A DNA stretch of 64,000 bases, from positions 30,305 through 94,304 of the forward strand of contig JAGEMR010000116.1 of assembly GCA_021030915.1 (NCBI GenBank), given 5' to 3'. This DNA comes from Astrothelium macrocarpum (Eukaryota > Ascomycota > Dothideomycetes > Trypetheliales > Trypetheliaceae). Both the position numbers and the translations under genes were made by a program. Shown piece after piece: positions 11,525-23,936 of this stretch. Position 1 is the first letter of the stretch. Each line of letters starts with the position of its first letter. The notes beneath the pieces were generated by a model. The model was given only the letters and a program-made list of their open reading frames with translations. It ran no database searches and was not told where the DNA came from.

Positions 11525-11920
11525 CAGCTTCGAAGATCTCGTACTGGACCAGATCTAGACATTCGGGTTCGAGTTCGGCTTTTACCTTGATACCTTGAGC
11601 AGCGTTCTCCAATAGAAGCCCCTCCTTTCAATGGTCGTTTACCTGGAGGTCGATGATTGATGTTTTATCTGCCAGTTGAGTGGAGAATGTCATCCGACAT
11701 ATTGGCTGAACGGAAGTGGGGTGTTTAAGTGACTCACAGGCTTTACCGGTCTTAGTACTCTCTAAACAGCGTTTATTGCTCGTTAATTTCCCTTGCAATT
11801 TTCGGTAGAGTAATTCGAGCTCTTGAAAGCTGTTGTTGCGCTCGGGAATTCTTGTGTATCCGCAATTTTTCTTTTCTTCCAAGGATTCTCCAATTAGAAA
11901 AAGCGTGCAACGTTTTAGCA
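11525..11920. other. intergenic, no gene seen
   Basis: Contains the 3' end of the MDR gene and the promoter of the following transporter. No supported reading frame. Confidence 0.45.
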
Positions 11921-13546
11921 ATGGGGGACCAAAACGTTGTGGATCACGAGCTTAGCTCTTTTGCAGTCGACGACTTTTCTGGTGATGGCCAAAGTGCAAG
12001 AACCGAGTTTTCTCTCCCGAGAGCAGACGGAGGGCTGCAGGCGTGGTCATTCCTGGTAGCAGCTTTTGTTGCGGAAGCGATAGTGTATCAACCTTCTACT
12101 ACAATCCAAACCGATGTCGTGCTAAGCTGCTTATAGGTGGGGATTTCCTTATTCGTTTGGTGTGTTCGAAACATACTATTCCACGCATGAACCGTTCTCA
12201 CAAGATCCATCCGGTATTCCTGCAATTGGCACTACCGCACTTGGAATTATTTACCTGGCATCTCCGTTTCTTTGCCCTGTACTCCAACGATGGCCTCGAT
12301 ACCGTCGTCTTTCCTCTTGTGTTGGTCTTGTCGTAATGGTTTTGGCTCTTGTTGCTGCTTCTTTTGCTCGCTCAACATGGCAACTAATTCTAACACAAGG
12401 AATCCTGTGAGTTCGCCTGGAACTCTCCACCAGCTTTTGAGTCGACAGTCTGGCTGACCAAGGGCTTTTGTCAACCTAGATTTGCCATAGGAGGAGCTGT
12501 CTTCTATTGTGCGCTCACCACTAAATTAGATGTGCTACGAACACAATTCACTTACATTAATGCACCTAGATCCTGCTCTTCTGTTCCTTGATGAATGGTT
12601 TGTCCGACGCAAAGGTCTCGCTTTTGGGACCATGTGGGCTGGTACCGGGGCTTCTGGAGTAGCAATTCCATTCATTACCACATGGTTACTGGACAAGCAT
12701 GGCCATCGAACTGCACTTCAGGTTTGGGCAATGATAACGGTGAGTCATTTCAAGGTCTTGCAGGAATTGACATGCTGATTATCACCTACTTCTTGATCAG
12801 GCCATAGTATCGGTTCCTTGTCTCTTCTTCATCAAAGCGAGGCTCCCAATCGCAGGCAGTAGTGTACCGCGGCGAACTGACCTCAGATTCGTAGCTAGTC
12901 CAGCCTTTTGGTTTCTGGAAGGTGGCAACCTGGCTCTGAATTTGGGGTATTCGCTTCCGAGCATCTACATGCCGTCGTATGCAGCCGCCATGGGCTTTTC
13001 GCGCCTGACCGGTACTTTGGCTATCGCCTTCTACAACGCTGCAGCTGCGATTGGAGGGGTTTTAACAGGGCTACTTGTTGACAGGTTCCACGTCGCCACA
13101 GTGACCGCTATATGTGGCATAGGAAGTGCAGTTGCAGTTCTTATCTTTTGGGGATTTGCAGTCTCGGAACCCATCCTTTATGTTTTTGCAATTCTGTATG
13201 GCATCTTTGCAGGCGGCTTTCCTACCACGGTGAGTCCATCTTTGTCCATCCAATCACTTACTGGCTTGCTGAAATATGGCTCAAGTGGTCTGGATGTGCA
13301 AATGCACTCCGACGTCGGGGTATGAACGTACAGACCGGCAGCGTCATATCACTGCTGATAGGAGGCAAGGGCATTGGAGCCGTTGTTAGCGGTCCCTTAA
13401 GCTCTGCACTGATTCAAGCAGCGCCATGGAGAGGAAAAGCTATTGGAGCTTACGGTAGTTCGTATGGGGCTCTCGTGGTGTTCACAGGCATAACCACATT
13501 TTTGGGAGCTGCAAGCTTTGGTGGACGATTGCTTGGACTTGTATGA
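11921..13546 (+). CDS. MFS transporter, monocarboxylate (MCT) type
   Basis: Six exons encode a 12-span carrier. The soluble N-terminus ends in RADGGLQAWSFLVAAFVAEAIVWGFPYSFGVFETYY, here split by an intron. The DGGxxAW signature followed by WGFPYSFGVF is typical of fungal monocarboxylate-transporter-like proteins. Later landmarks are PALLFLDEWFVRRKGLAFG, GTGASGVAIPF, LLDKHGHRTALQ, GGVLTGLLVDRF and a C-terminal GGKGIGAVVSGPLS. Introns near 12087, 12409, 12510, 12740 and 13230 rejoin in phase, so I see an intact gene. The natural substrate may be a carboxylate, but fungal members also move polyols, vitamins and metabolites of gene clusters. Three copies of a 12-base repeat begin ten bases after the stop codon. 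Confidence 0.88.
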
Positions 13547-13556
13547 TTCGTGCAGC

Positions 13557-13592
13557 ATGGCAGGCCTCATGGCAGGCCTCATGGCAGGCCTC
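13557..13592. repeat. perfect 12-base tandem repeat, three copies
   Basis: The unit atggcaggcctc occurs three times without mismatch (13557, 13569, 13581), directly after the MFS stop codon. It would lie in that gene's 3' untranslated region. Confidence 0.95.
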
Positions 13593-14288
13593 ATGTGTCA
13601 TAGACCAATGGTGGAAGTTCGGGTGAGGTGTTGAGTGAAGTGTTATGATGACAGTGCCGCTGCAGGCGACGGTCTTCGGCTCCTCATGGAAGTCAAAGGG
13701 TCTCGAGCGACTATGATGGTTCCTTACTTTTCCCCACGTCGAAGAAGAGATTCATGGAATGTTCAAGCAGTAGTCAGACGCAAGGCATCTTTGTACACGA
13801 ATGAGGCCATGAGGCGTGGTCAATGCATGTCCTCCAGATCACCGAGCATACATGTCTCGAGCATGCAGGACGGTCGGTCCACGTTAGCGGAGCAGCATCT
13901 GCAGCTTTGGATTCGTCCCAGCAGGGATCGGCAGTGATGTCGCCCAATGTGTCCTTTATCGCCTCAGGGCACAAGAGCTCTAAATAGCTGGTAGGTTGGC
14001 GTGGACACACTCCAGCATGTCCAGCATGCAGGGAAAAGCAGGCCGGATGCCGTGCCAGCCAGTCAGCGTGGCCAGGTCCACATCGATGGCGGCTTTGTGC
14101 AGCAATGGCGGAAACAGAGCGACCGTTCAAACTCCACGCTTCTGTTCCGGCCGCAAGGCGCGAGCGAGGGTCAATATGCATCCCGCCCTGCCACTCTGGG
14201 CCGATAAAGCGGTCGCAGTCCCCTTCATGGACCGGTTTCGCTTCCTGTTGTTGTTGTCCACGTTCGTTGCGCGTGCACCGAGTCCAAC
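13593..14288. other. intergenic, no gene seen
   Basis: The composition is balanced and reading frames of up to 178 codons exist on the minus strand. They have no domain similarity and are cut by the promoter position of the next gene, so I treat them as chance frames. Confidence 0.4.
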
Positions 14289-15913
14289 ATGTCGCCGCAT
14301 CCCTCGGCAACTCAACCGCGGCAACAGCCCGTCACTCATGGCACTCAATCCACTGTCTTTGGTATCATCGACGCATTTAAATCGGGCCTGGATGTGTTGA
14401 AGAAGGTTCATGACCAAGACCGAGGCCGACGACGCAGTCAGTCTCGTCAGAATTCCCAAGATGAGGTACAACTGAACAAATCGTTGCGAAAGTCACCATT
14501 CGAGATCCGTAACCAGTATGACCGCGGCTACAATGTCTTTTCCACCCGATTCGCTGATGGAGACGGTAAGCAGCAACTTCATAATAAATTGTTAACCCGA
14601 GACTAATGTGACTGTTATTAGTTGTTGCACAGGCAGCTTTGACAGGCACTCTTATCAAGTTAAATGGTGGCCTTGTTGAGCTTGTGTCTAGCTTCTTGGC
14701 CAATCCGAAGAGCAAGTCACATTGCGACTTTGGCCGTCTGATTAAATTATCGGATGAATCCCGAAGAGAAGCCGTGGACGCTTTGACTGAACTGTATCAA
14801 CGTTTGTCGACTTCCCAATCACTTCGCCCCAGTGCTCGACGCCACTCTTCTCAAGATGCCAAACCCAGACGCTCCAAATCTACCAAGCAGTCCTCATCAT
14901 CTTCCCAAGCCAAGAGTAGCCACAAGCCAAAGGAATCGACGAGCACGCCCAGGAAATCAGCAAGTACACCTGCGTTGGCCTCGAAACCAGCTCCTGTCAA
15001 CACGACAGTCAGCAAGGTTAATGTAAAAGGGTTCAAGGCTCCCCAGTATGCTTTCGTCCGACAAAAGGGTCAGGGCAGACGAAGTTCGTCAGGATCCTCC
15101 AACAATAATTCTGGGGGATCTACCGTCTCTAGCTCTGGAGGCTCCACTGTCTCCAGCTCCGGAGGTTCTACCGTCTCGTCAAGCTCCAATTCGTCGCAGT
15201 CTACAGCCCTGACGACGCCCTCATCCTCTCCTGGTTCATCACCTTATATGGATATAAGAGAAGAGTCGCCGCCACCCCGATACGTAGCCGATGCCTCTGC
15301 CGACCCAAGTAGGCGACAACCTCCCGTCTCACCTCGAGCCAGACTCTTCGCCGCCAACATCCGCCAAACGCCCTACTTCTGTGCCGCCCGAAGTACTGAG
15401 CCCGAAATGACCATCCGCGCCCCTGTCTCCTCCCCTCTCGTCCCCAATACTTCTCCTTCACATCCCCAATTTACATCATCATCTCCACAACCCTACCCCA
15501 CCGACCTTTCACTGCAAGCTATTTCTACCCGTCCCTGTGCCCGCACTCCGGGCATAAACAACGCACACCTTGCTGTCGGCGCACCACATTCGCACCTGCA
15601 CTCGCATCCGCACTCGCATCAACATTCGTATTCGCATCCCCATCCATACTCTCACCTACAGACGCATTCATACCCGAACCCTCGCGCCTCTGTCGCCTAC
15701 TCTTTCACGTCTGATAGCACGAAGCTCGGTGAGATACCATTACATCGCTGGACCGAGCCCACACCGGATTACGACGCCATGGAACGTGCGAACCGTGATG
15801 CTGCGCGCTATGGGTGGGCTGCGATAGGCCCTCCGCCTGTGCCGGAGCCGTCGCGGAGGAAGGGCGGCGGGTTTTGGAGCTTGTTCAAGAAGGGGGTTTC
15901 TGGGCCGCTGTGA
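14289..15913 (+). CDS. hypothetical protein, Ser-rich with GGSTVSSS and His-Pro repeats
   Basis: Two exons (14289-14565 and 14622-15913) give 522 residues in phase. Residues 1 to about 155 look folded: a helical stretch FGIIDAFKSGLDVLKKVHDQ and then ALTGTLIKLNGGLVELVSSFL with RREAVDALTELYQRL. This pattern is seen in uncharacterised filamentous-fungal proteins. The remainder is disordered and Ser/Thr/Pro-rich, with three GGSTVSSS units at 15113-15184. A His-rich block (HSHLHSHPHSHQHSYSHPHP) lies near 15590-15660 and could bind metal. The end is a basic, aromatic tail, RRKGGGFWSLFKKGV. No signal peptide or membrane segment is present. I do not recognise a named family; the coding call itself is strong because the long second exon is fully open. 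Confidence 0.75.
15113..15184 (+). repeat. 24-base coding minisatellite, three units
   Basis: Three consecutive 24-base units each encode GGSTVSSS inside the hypothetical protein. Synonymous differences between units show that the repeat is not a fresh duplication. Confidence 0.9.
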
Positions 15914-16755
15914 GATGGCCATTCCTCCGCCGGGTAATGGGGATGTTTAAGGGAAAAGACAGGTGGGCATATGACGATGTATCGGAAAAGGCTACACCAT
16001 CAAGTCGTTGTTATTGATTATGAAGTTTCATGAGGTCACGAAGCTTAATGCTGTTACGGGTCAGATATGGGACACGGCACGCTTAATAGCATTACGGCGC
16101 TGGAGAGGTTGTTTGTTGTCATGCAGTCGGAGCACTGGTTGGAGGATTGGTGACCTTTGCCTTGGTAAATAGTTCTTAGGGTCGTCGTATTTAGAACTAA
16201 TGAAGCCTCAACGTATCCTCCAAAATCGACGGTTACAGAGTACCTATTTTCTACTAGTCTTGCTCCACCTCATCAGTCAGGTCTTTGATCAAAATTAAAT
16301 CTTGATCCATTAAATACTTGTACTCCTAATAAATGGTATCAAACGCTTTTTGCGCAGACCATTCCCACCCACACATGACGCTTATCAACGACCTCTCATT
16401 TTGACTATTGGCCTTCACAGCTACAACCACCTAAGCCCGATGCAACAAAAAAAGGAGAGACTCCGTGCGCAGCTCGCCAAGATGCTCAGAGAACACCTGT
16501 TCGGAAATATGCAGCTTTCGCCGAAAAGGAATGCACGCGACGCGAGCAACGGCAACGCCATCGCAACCCATCAGAAGCAGAAGTAGGAGGGATCAACAAA
16601 GCCTATCCCCCACTTGTGCAAATAGCGCCGCGCTGTGCCGAGTTACAAAATCCACAAAAAAAAATCACCTGGAAGAAAGGAACGGAAGAGCATGATAAGC
16701 TACTATACAAGAATATCCTCCCCCCCCGGCTTCCCTTTCTACTACTTGTCACAAC
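15914..16755. other. intergenic between convergent genes, no gene seen
   Basis: This stretch separates the 3' ends of the His-rich protein gene and the histidine kinase gene. Short frames around 16350-16900 on the plus strand have no similarity. Both flanks are GC-rich, while the centre (about 16180-16340) is AT-rich, as expected for untranslated regions and terminators. Confidence 0.5.
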
Positions 16756-19700
16756 TCAACCCCTCGCACCATGCCTCCCCTTCCCCTGCGTCTTCATAAA
16801 CGGCAACGGCCGATTCGGATCCGCCGGATCCAGCAAGTCGACCATGATGCTCTTGAGCTGCTCGAACTCGACGGGCTTCGTGACGTACGCGTTGAAGCCG
16901 ACGTCGGCGCACTTGGCGTAGACGTCGCCGAGCACGTTGGCGGAGAGGGCGATGATGGGGATGGGCCGGTGCGCGGCGCTGCGCTCCCAGCTGCGGATTT
17001 CGCGGCACGTTTGGTAGCCGTCTTTGTTGGGCATGTGGAGATCGCACTGTTAGGAAAGAAGGGTAGAGGTTAGTGGAGGCCGAGATGTGTGTATGCGACT
17101 GGGGAAAGTGTAGGGTAATGAGGCTTACGAGGATGATGGTGTAGTAGTTGTGGGGGTTTGCAAAGACTTTTTCGGTGCATTGGACGCCGTCGGACACGGT
17201 CTCGCAAGGGATTTTGCAGCGTTTAAAGAGCTTAATGAGAACCTTGTTTTTTTCGTTAGTTATGACGGCTTTCAGTTTGAGAAGGTGGTAGTGTCCACTG
17301 ACCATCTGATTGACACGATTGTCCTCCACAAGCAAGACCCGATGCCCCTTATTTCCTAGACGGTTCATCATCTCGGCATTGACGATAGCAAGTTTATCGG
17401 CGACCTGCTGTGCAGAATCCTGGTTACGATCTGTGCTGACTTCCCGCTCTTTTTGCGGATCAAAAATAACGGCAAACTTTGAGGGTTTGAGTGGCTTGAA
17501 GATGAAACGCAAGCGGCGGTCTTTGGTTAGTTGCTCGAAATCATAATGCTGATCATGTCGCATAATCTCCCTTTTCTGGGCCAAATCACAGATTATGACA
17601 AGTAAAGTCGTTGAGCTACTACCACTGCGAAATATGGTATCGACAAAAGACATTACTTCACTAGCTTCTTTGAGAACAAGGACGATATGTGAGAATGTGG
17701 GCGGCATTGGACCATCGCCCATTTCTCTATACTCTAAGAATGAATTCCGCACGGCGATGGCATGCGGGATGTTCTTTGGTAACGTCATTTGAATATGGCG
17801 AACTGTAGCCGTCTGACTGTGAGTAAGTGGACAAACGACAAGAATTGAATACACGGGAGGTGAAGGTGAAAGGACTTTAGGCGAGGGCGATTGTGTAGGC
17901 CGTGCGGTAGCTAAAGAATCACTAGACTCAGTGGATTTGGAACTCGATAGATTCGGCCGACGAGTGTCCGAAGGAAGCTCCAACCTGATTGGGGATGGTG
18001 CACGCTTGCCTTGCTCTGAAAGAGCAATCGATGAGACTGAAGATCGTTCGGACCGGAAACTGGATGTTTGCGTGCGTACAGAGGGATCTGAACTACCAGA
18101 AGAACGGGCAGGTGATTCACGTCCATCGTTGGGAGACAGAGGTCCTGGTGACTCGGTCTTGACTCTGGTGACGGCAGCAACTTCTGAAACACCTTTGGGA
18201 CTCTGAGGTGGGGGTGACATCTTGGCCCCTCTGAGTGGAAGTGATGACATAGGCGTTCTCAAAGGCGTTGATGACGAACTCGGTGGAAAAGACTTGATGT
18301 CTTCGGTAGGTGTTGTGAATTTAATATAAAAGGTAAAGGTAGAGCCTTTCCCGGGCTCTCCTTTTGCTGTCATTTCTCCGCCATGCAAATTCACCAATTG
18401 CTTGGAAATTACCAGTCCTAATCCTGTGCCACCGTGCTGTCGAGTGCTGCTGCCATCGATTTGACTGAATCGCTTGAAAAGGGCCTCGGCCTCTTTCGGA
18501 GTGAAGCCGCTGCCAGTGTCGATGACCTCAAAAAGAAGGAGAATCTCATCAGATTGCAATAGAACCGAATCGTCTTTGTAAACCTGGCAACGGACAAACA
18601 CCTCGCCTTTCTCCGTAAATTTTATTGCATTTCCGACAACGTTAAGCAAGACCTGCCTCAAACGGAATCTGTCTCCCTTGACCATTGATGGAACGTCTTC
18701 TTCGACAAGATAGTTGAGTTCCAACCCCTTGTCGATTGCAAGAGCAGAGGTCAAGTCGTTGACCTCCTCAATCAGTGATCGAGTATGTATCCAATCCATG
18801 ACTAGCTTGATGGCACCCGCTTCTGCTTTGGAAAGATCCAGAATATCATTGATCAAATCCCGGAGGCCTTCAGTACTGGATTTGATGATGCTCACATGCT
18901 CCATCTGTTCCGAGGTCAAGTGGCTGTCGATCAAGAAGTTGACCATACCAGTGATGCCATTGAGAGGTGTTCGAATTTCATGAGACATGTTGCTAAGAAA
19001 ACGGGTTTTCGCGTCCATTGATTCTTTCATATCGCGTTCGAGGGTCTTGTGTGCATTGATATCCGTGCAAGTTCCATACCAGGTTTCTTCGCTCGCCTCT
19101 GTCTGCGCAATTGGTTCTGCCTGAATGATGCGTACAAGATGCCAGCGATAATCGCCATCTCTAGAGCGTAAGCGTACTTCTGTGGAATATGACGGCCTAC
19201 CGTCGGCATCTTTCGAAGCATGTAGAAAACCAGTGCTTGCCAAATGGGAGAGTTTGGTTTGCGGTGGCGGGAAATTTACCAGTGGTGATATCGCTGGTGG
19301 ACTGGAGAGCTGGTTTTCAGGTTCGGGAGAGTCGTCTGAAGACGACAAGGATGATCTTGTACGTTTCGGGCCCGGCATAGATGTAGGAACATTGGTTGCA
19401 TTTTGACCACTTTCGTCGAAAGTTGGCAATTTGCACTTGACAATGTCATCAGGATGAACCATTTCCATGAAACCTAGCCCTAATGCATTTGCCTCTGATT
19501 GGCCAGAGTAGTTAACCCATTGGGTATTGCAAAAGATGACGCCCTTGGAACGCGTCACAGCAAAAACAATCTGAGGGCTAGAGTTTGCAAGGGCGCGATA
19601 CTTTGCCTCTGACGCTGCAATTTCTTGTTGCCGTGCCGAGTTCATTTCAGCAATGTGCTGTTCATGAAAATCCATGTTCGTTCCAATCCAATGCACGATA

Positions 19701-22700
19701 TTCTGGCGTTTGTCTTTTAATGGTGCGGCTCGTGCATAGAACCATCGATAACTTCCGTCAAATCTTTGGAGGCGCACCTTGTGTTGGAGCTGTTGCCCAG
19801 TGCTCAAAGATCGCTGCCACATTTCCATATAACCGTCCTTGTCATCCGGATGAATAGCATCCCAAGGTTGCTCCAGGACCTGCCTCGGGTCTTGTCCCCT
19901 GTAGACTAGGAATTTGGTGTTGACCCAAGTCAGTGCACCTGTACCTGGGGCAGCCGTAAAGATCTGGACGGGAAGGGCATCGATGATGGTACGTAACAAA
20001 CGTTCGGATGGCGGGGGCATATCAGGATCGTCAGTGATTGATCCTGTCCTGCTGTGAGGCATGCTTGGGGTACGTGGGGTTGTTGTAGCAGCAGGTAGAG
20101 TCTGGAAGGATGAGGTGAAGTCAGCACCATAGGAATGGAGCAATGAGTGTGGACGGCGAGCCGCATTTTTGGCTGGCGATTGAGTTGTGCCTTGGTCCTG
20201 CAGCTTGCGAGGAGAGATAACTTCAGAATCCCCCTCTCGAGATGGATGAGATCCAGACATCGATTTTTCATGTGGCATGCGGCGGAACTTGTGCTTGTCC
20301 TCGCTTTTGGGTGTTGGCGTATCATCATCAGGATGAGAAGGTGGGCTATGCTTATGCGTTGGGGCTTGATCAAGTCTCGGAGAAGAGACGTTGGCTCGGG
20401 CAGAAGAGCGTAGGGGTAGCTGATTGGTGGCAGTTGAACTTTCAGAACGGCCATGATGAGGCCTTTTTTTAGCATCAAAGTAGCCTTCAATATGTTCGGC
20501 ACTACTAAAATGGGGTGTTGTTGGGCGTGAGCGATTGCTGGCAAACCCCAAGCTATCCCAAACCGGAGTTCCCGTCAGTGAACCACCCGGACTATGCCTT
20601 GACCTCCCAGAATAGTCTGATGGACTGGTCAGACTTTCAGAAACAGATTCGGGGATATCCTCAACATCCAACTGATATTTGAGATTCTCCAAAGCTGCTG
20701 CATCGGTCGAAATGGGAGCAAATCCAACATAATGGCCGGAATTCCGTTGTCGATGTCTTCGTTCAGTAGCCAGACTATGAACGTTTGAGTACTGGCTCGC
20801 ATTTGCGTATGAAGTCGCGAGATGCGGCGCAAGCAATCTCAAGCTCTGGGTCAGGTTTTGAGGATACGGGACAGTTGGAGAAAGAATTGACAATATCGCG
20901 ATTGGTGCTTTGCTTTCTGTATATGGTTGCGCAGATGCATCTGGGTGGTTGACTTCCTTGAATTGTCGGGTCTGTCGTTGCTTGGATTGACCCTGATTTG
21001 CCTGAGTGTTCCGAATCGGAAAGTTTTGGGACAAGATCGGATGGATTAAGGGCAGATGCGTCACCGTGCTGGCTCTGTCAATCCCAATAGCTTCAACTGT
21101 ACCATATTTAGAGTAATCCTGTCCCGAATTGTCAGGGTTGAACGATTCTTCATCTACATTGCCAGAAGTGAAAAAAGGATTTTCCTCTGGATCTGCTTGG
21201 ACAGCAGGCGATGGCGCTGGTGACTGAGCCCAAGGAGAAGCTGGATATTGCTCGTATTCTTCGTATATTGACGGTCGTCTGGGTCCTAGTGCATCCATAT
21301 CTGAGGGACGATGGCTAGGGATTCCTTTAGAAGGTACATATTTACCAACTTGTGAAGACCTAGAAATACTAGACTCGTGATCACCGGTTTTGCTTGCGAG
21401 GGGGGTCAAGTGTGGGGCTTCTTCTACTGAAGCACCTGCACCATCCCCAGCATATTGATGCATACGGTTCGCATAATCACGAGTGAGTGTAACCAGTCTC
21501 CCTCGTTCTAGGATCCGATTGACACCCGAACTATCAATCAAGGCGTCTTGTTCATTATCCAGAGCACGTAGCATTGAGAACACCTCAAGAGTAGGGCCTG
21601 TTGGAAAGTCGCCCTCAATATTACTGGAATCAGAGTCAGTGACAGACTCTGAATTTGGAACTCCTTGAGTAGCCGACCTCGAATGCTCGTCCGTTGATAT
21701 AGTGCGTGATCTTGATAGAGGCGCATGGCTCGTAGTTCTCTGTGGGGCCCCCGGTCTTGTCTTACTAGCAGACTTAGAAAGTGGGGGAGAATTCTTCTTT
21801 GATTTTTCATGGCCGGCATAAGAGTGCCTCGAACTAAGGCCGGGTCGATCACTCCTGGATGAGGCCTTTTGAGGCTGTCCGGATGCGTCATGCAAAGGCT
21901 TTCCATGTCCACCAGAGAGTTTGTCACGCTTCCTTAATTGCGGGACTTCTTCAGAAGCTGCGTTTTGATAATTCTGAGTTGCTGAGCGCGATATGTTGAA
22001 GCTAGCTTTCTGGCCCCAAGGTACATTTTCAAGATCGCTCGGATCAGCCGGTACAGAGAGCGTGACTCTCTCAGCCATAAAGTGTTGATGCATGTTTGAT
22101 GCAACATTGTTCCACCATGCATCAAGTCCTGGCTCTGCGTTGAATGTTAACGTAAGGTCGTAAAGGCTTGGGGATGGATATTGGTTGTTTTCATATTCCA
22201 TCTGTTGTACTTGCTGCTGCCAGAAGGTGGAAACGGGAGCCGGACTTCCTGGACCATGCATTGGATCCTCCCGAGGTGTGGAGCTACTTTCAGTATGATC
22301 GGCTGAGGCTGTTGGTGAGAGAGCAGTAAACGGTTGATGGAAAGATGGTGCCCATGACATTGGAGTACCAGGGACGTATGGAAAGGGATATGAAGGCGTA
22401 CGTAAAGGCGGTTGCCCTGGAGTTGCCGGCACACTTCCTCGAACAGTGCGAGCGGATTCTGTAGACTCGGTGGAACTGGTAGTCGCCGTTCCCAGGGGAC
22501 TTTGAAAAGCGGCATCCAACGATGGAGAAATGAGACTTGACGACTCTTCCTTGATTGGGGAGAACCTCTTGGAGCCTTGAATTGGAGGACTAGTCCGGCT
22601 TGCGGGCTCTCTCCTCTTTACATTTTGTTGGCCTTGCAGCATTTTGACTCGCACTGCTTCCCTCAACCGCTCGACTTCAGGATTGTCCAGCGGCGATTGT

Positions 22701-23002
22701 TGAGCACTAGGTGCCTCGTTAACTGTCCCACTGCCTCCACTCAGTGTTGCCCTTGGCAGAGGCGAGTCTTCACCATCCTCGCCGTGGCCTTCGGTCAACG
22801 AAGGACGCCTCGTGGGGTCATGACCAGACTGTGCGGGTGGGCTGTCGTCTATTTGAGGCTCGCTACGACTTTGCCGCTTCAGTTTTGGGCGTAGCGACGG
22901 AGAAGCATCGGTTGAGGCTAGGTTGGTTTCAGTTGCAGCGTCGCGTGGTGGTAGGGTCTGGGTGTTTTTAGGAGTCGGTGAGGGTAACGACGTTTTCCTC
23001 AT
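16756..23002 (-). CDS. hybrid histidine kinase with tandem PAS domains
   Basis: Three exons (23002-17303, 17242-17129, 17046-16756) give 2034 residues, in phase. Residues 1 to about 1000 are low-complexity, Ser/Pro-rich and probably disordered. PAS 1 starts near residue 1000 (LLRTIIDALPVQIFTAAPGT) with a PAC-like IHPDDKDGY segment. PAS 2 follows (RALANSSPQIVFAVTRSKG) and is interrupted by a Ser/Pro-rich insert before its PAC part. The dimerisation helix holds the phospho-accepting His1341 in SNMSHEIRTPLNG. The ATPase domain has the N box (LLNVVGNAIKF), DTGSGF and GGTGLGLVISK. The C-terminal receiver has LVEDNRVNQM, the acceptor Asp1940 in CDLHMPNKDG and TKPV. It should start a His-Asp phosphorelay through an HPt protein. 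No membrane span is seen, so a cytosolic sensor is likely. The ATG at 23002 is the first in frame; the frame upstream has only GTG. Confidence 0.93.
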
Positions 23003-23936
23003 AGCGCGCGGGCGTCTTGCCTGGCGCGGACACACAAGGTGGAGAGTAAGGAAGCAGCAAGGGCAATGCCCGCATGAGAGCGAACGGCCAGCGGTCGCGG
23101 CACCCTACAATCCAGCCTTCCAGCAATATCTTAGTGCACGTATGTGTGCTTGTGTTGGAGGTGTGGACCCAGTACTCAGGCGGCTCTGCTGCTGATACGA
23201 CGTCATGCCTCGCCTGAGCAATGACGTGCCGTGGTCCCTGGACTTTGCTTGCAGTGTCCCTGAGTGACCCGATCCACTTCCCCTCGCCGCGAGCCCTTTC
23301 ATCCAATGCCGCCGTGCAGAAGACCCGATGGACGAGACTCCTTCTCTTGCCTCTTCCCCACCAAGAGATCACCTTATCTTGTATTTACCTATCGATCGCG
23401 CAGGCATAACCCAGAGCAAGGGAACAACCCCTGACCGGGCTGACCACTCTAGCATCTTAGCACCCTAGCTTACCGTTGTGCTCAGGGTCTAAGCCGGGTG
23501 CCTCCGAATCTTTAGAGAAGGTGAAAAGGTACTGTGGGCACCTTTAAACGAACGTCTGTAGGATCCATCCGATCGATGTCTCCTTGCACGCTATTGCAGC
23601 CCAGTCCGTCCTCAAACTTGCCCAGGTTCTCTTTGAACCCTTAATGTTCCAGGGTTCCTGGCGACTGAAACGGATTTTCGTTAAATTGCCCTCCACATTC
23701 GTGAGCTCTCTACCGACTGATTTCTCTACACTTTAACTGAGGGGTATATCATTTCAATGGGCATCCGAAGCCATGTACATATACAATAATCTCTCCTCAT
23801 TGTTTACAAGCTCATGGCACAAACGCCATGTGCTGTTGAACAATCTCCCGAATTCACAATTCCCATTTGACACCATGCAAACGCTGCCACATGCGATAAG
23901 CTAGTCGATGGTCTGTTCTTCATAACGCGCTAAGTG
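23003..23936. promoter_or_regulatory. long upstream region of the histidine kinase gene
   Basis: About 930 bases without a supported gene. It begins at the kinase start codon and ends at the Mo25 stop codon. Such a long leader or promoter is usual for fungal signalling genes, but I recognise no specific site. Confidence 0.4.

Noticed and set aside
13774..14310. 178-codon minus-strand frame before the His-rich protein gene
   Set aside because: No similarity, odd composition, and it covers the expected promoter and start of the downstream gene.
16742..23035. Single uninterrupted 2097-codon histidine kinase frame
   Set aside because: It begins at GTG, not ATG, and reads through two introns in the receiver domain; splicing restores CDLHMPNKDG and the true C-terminus.
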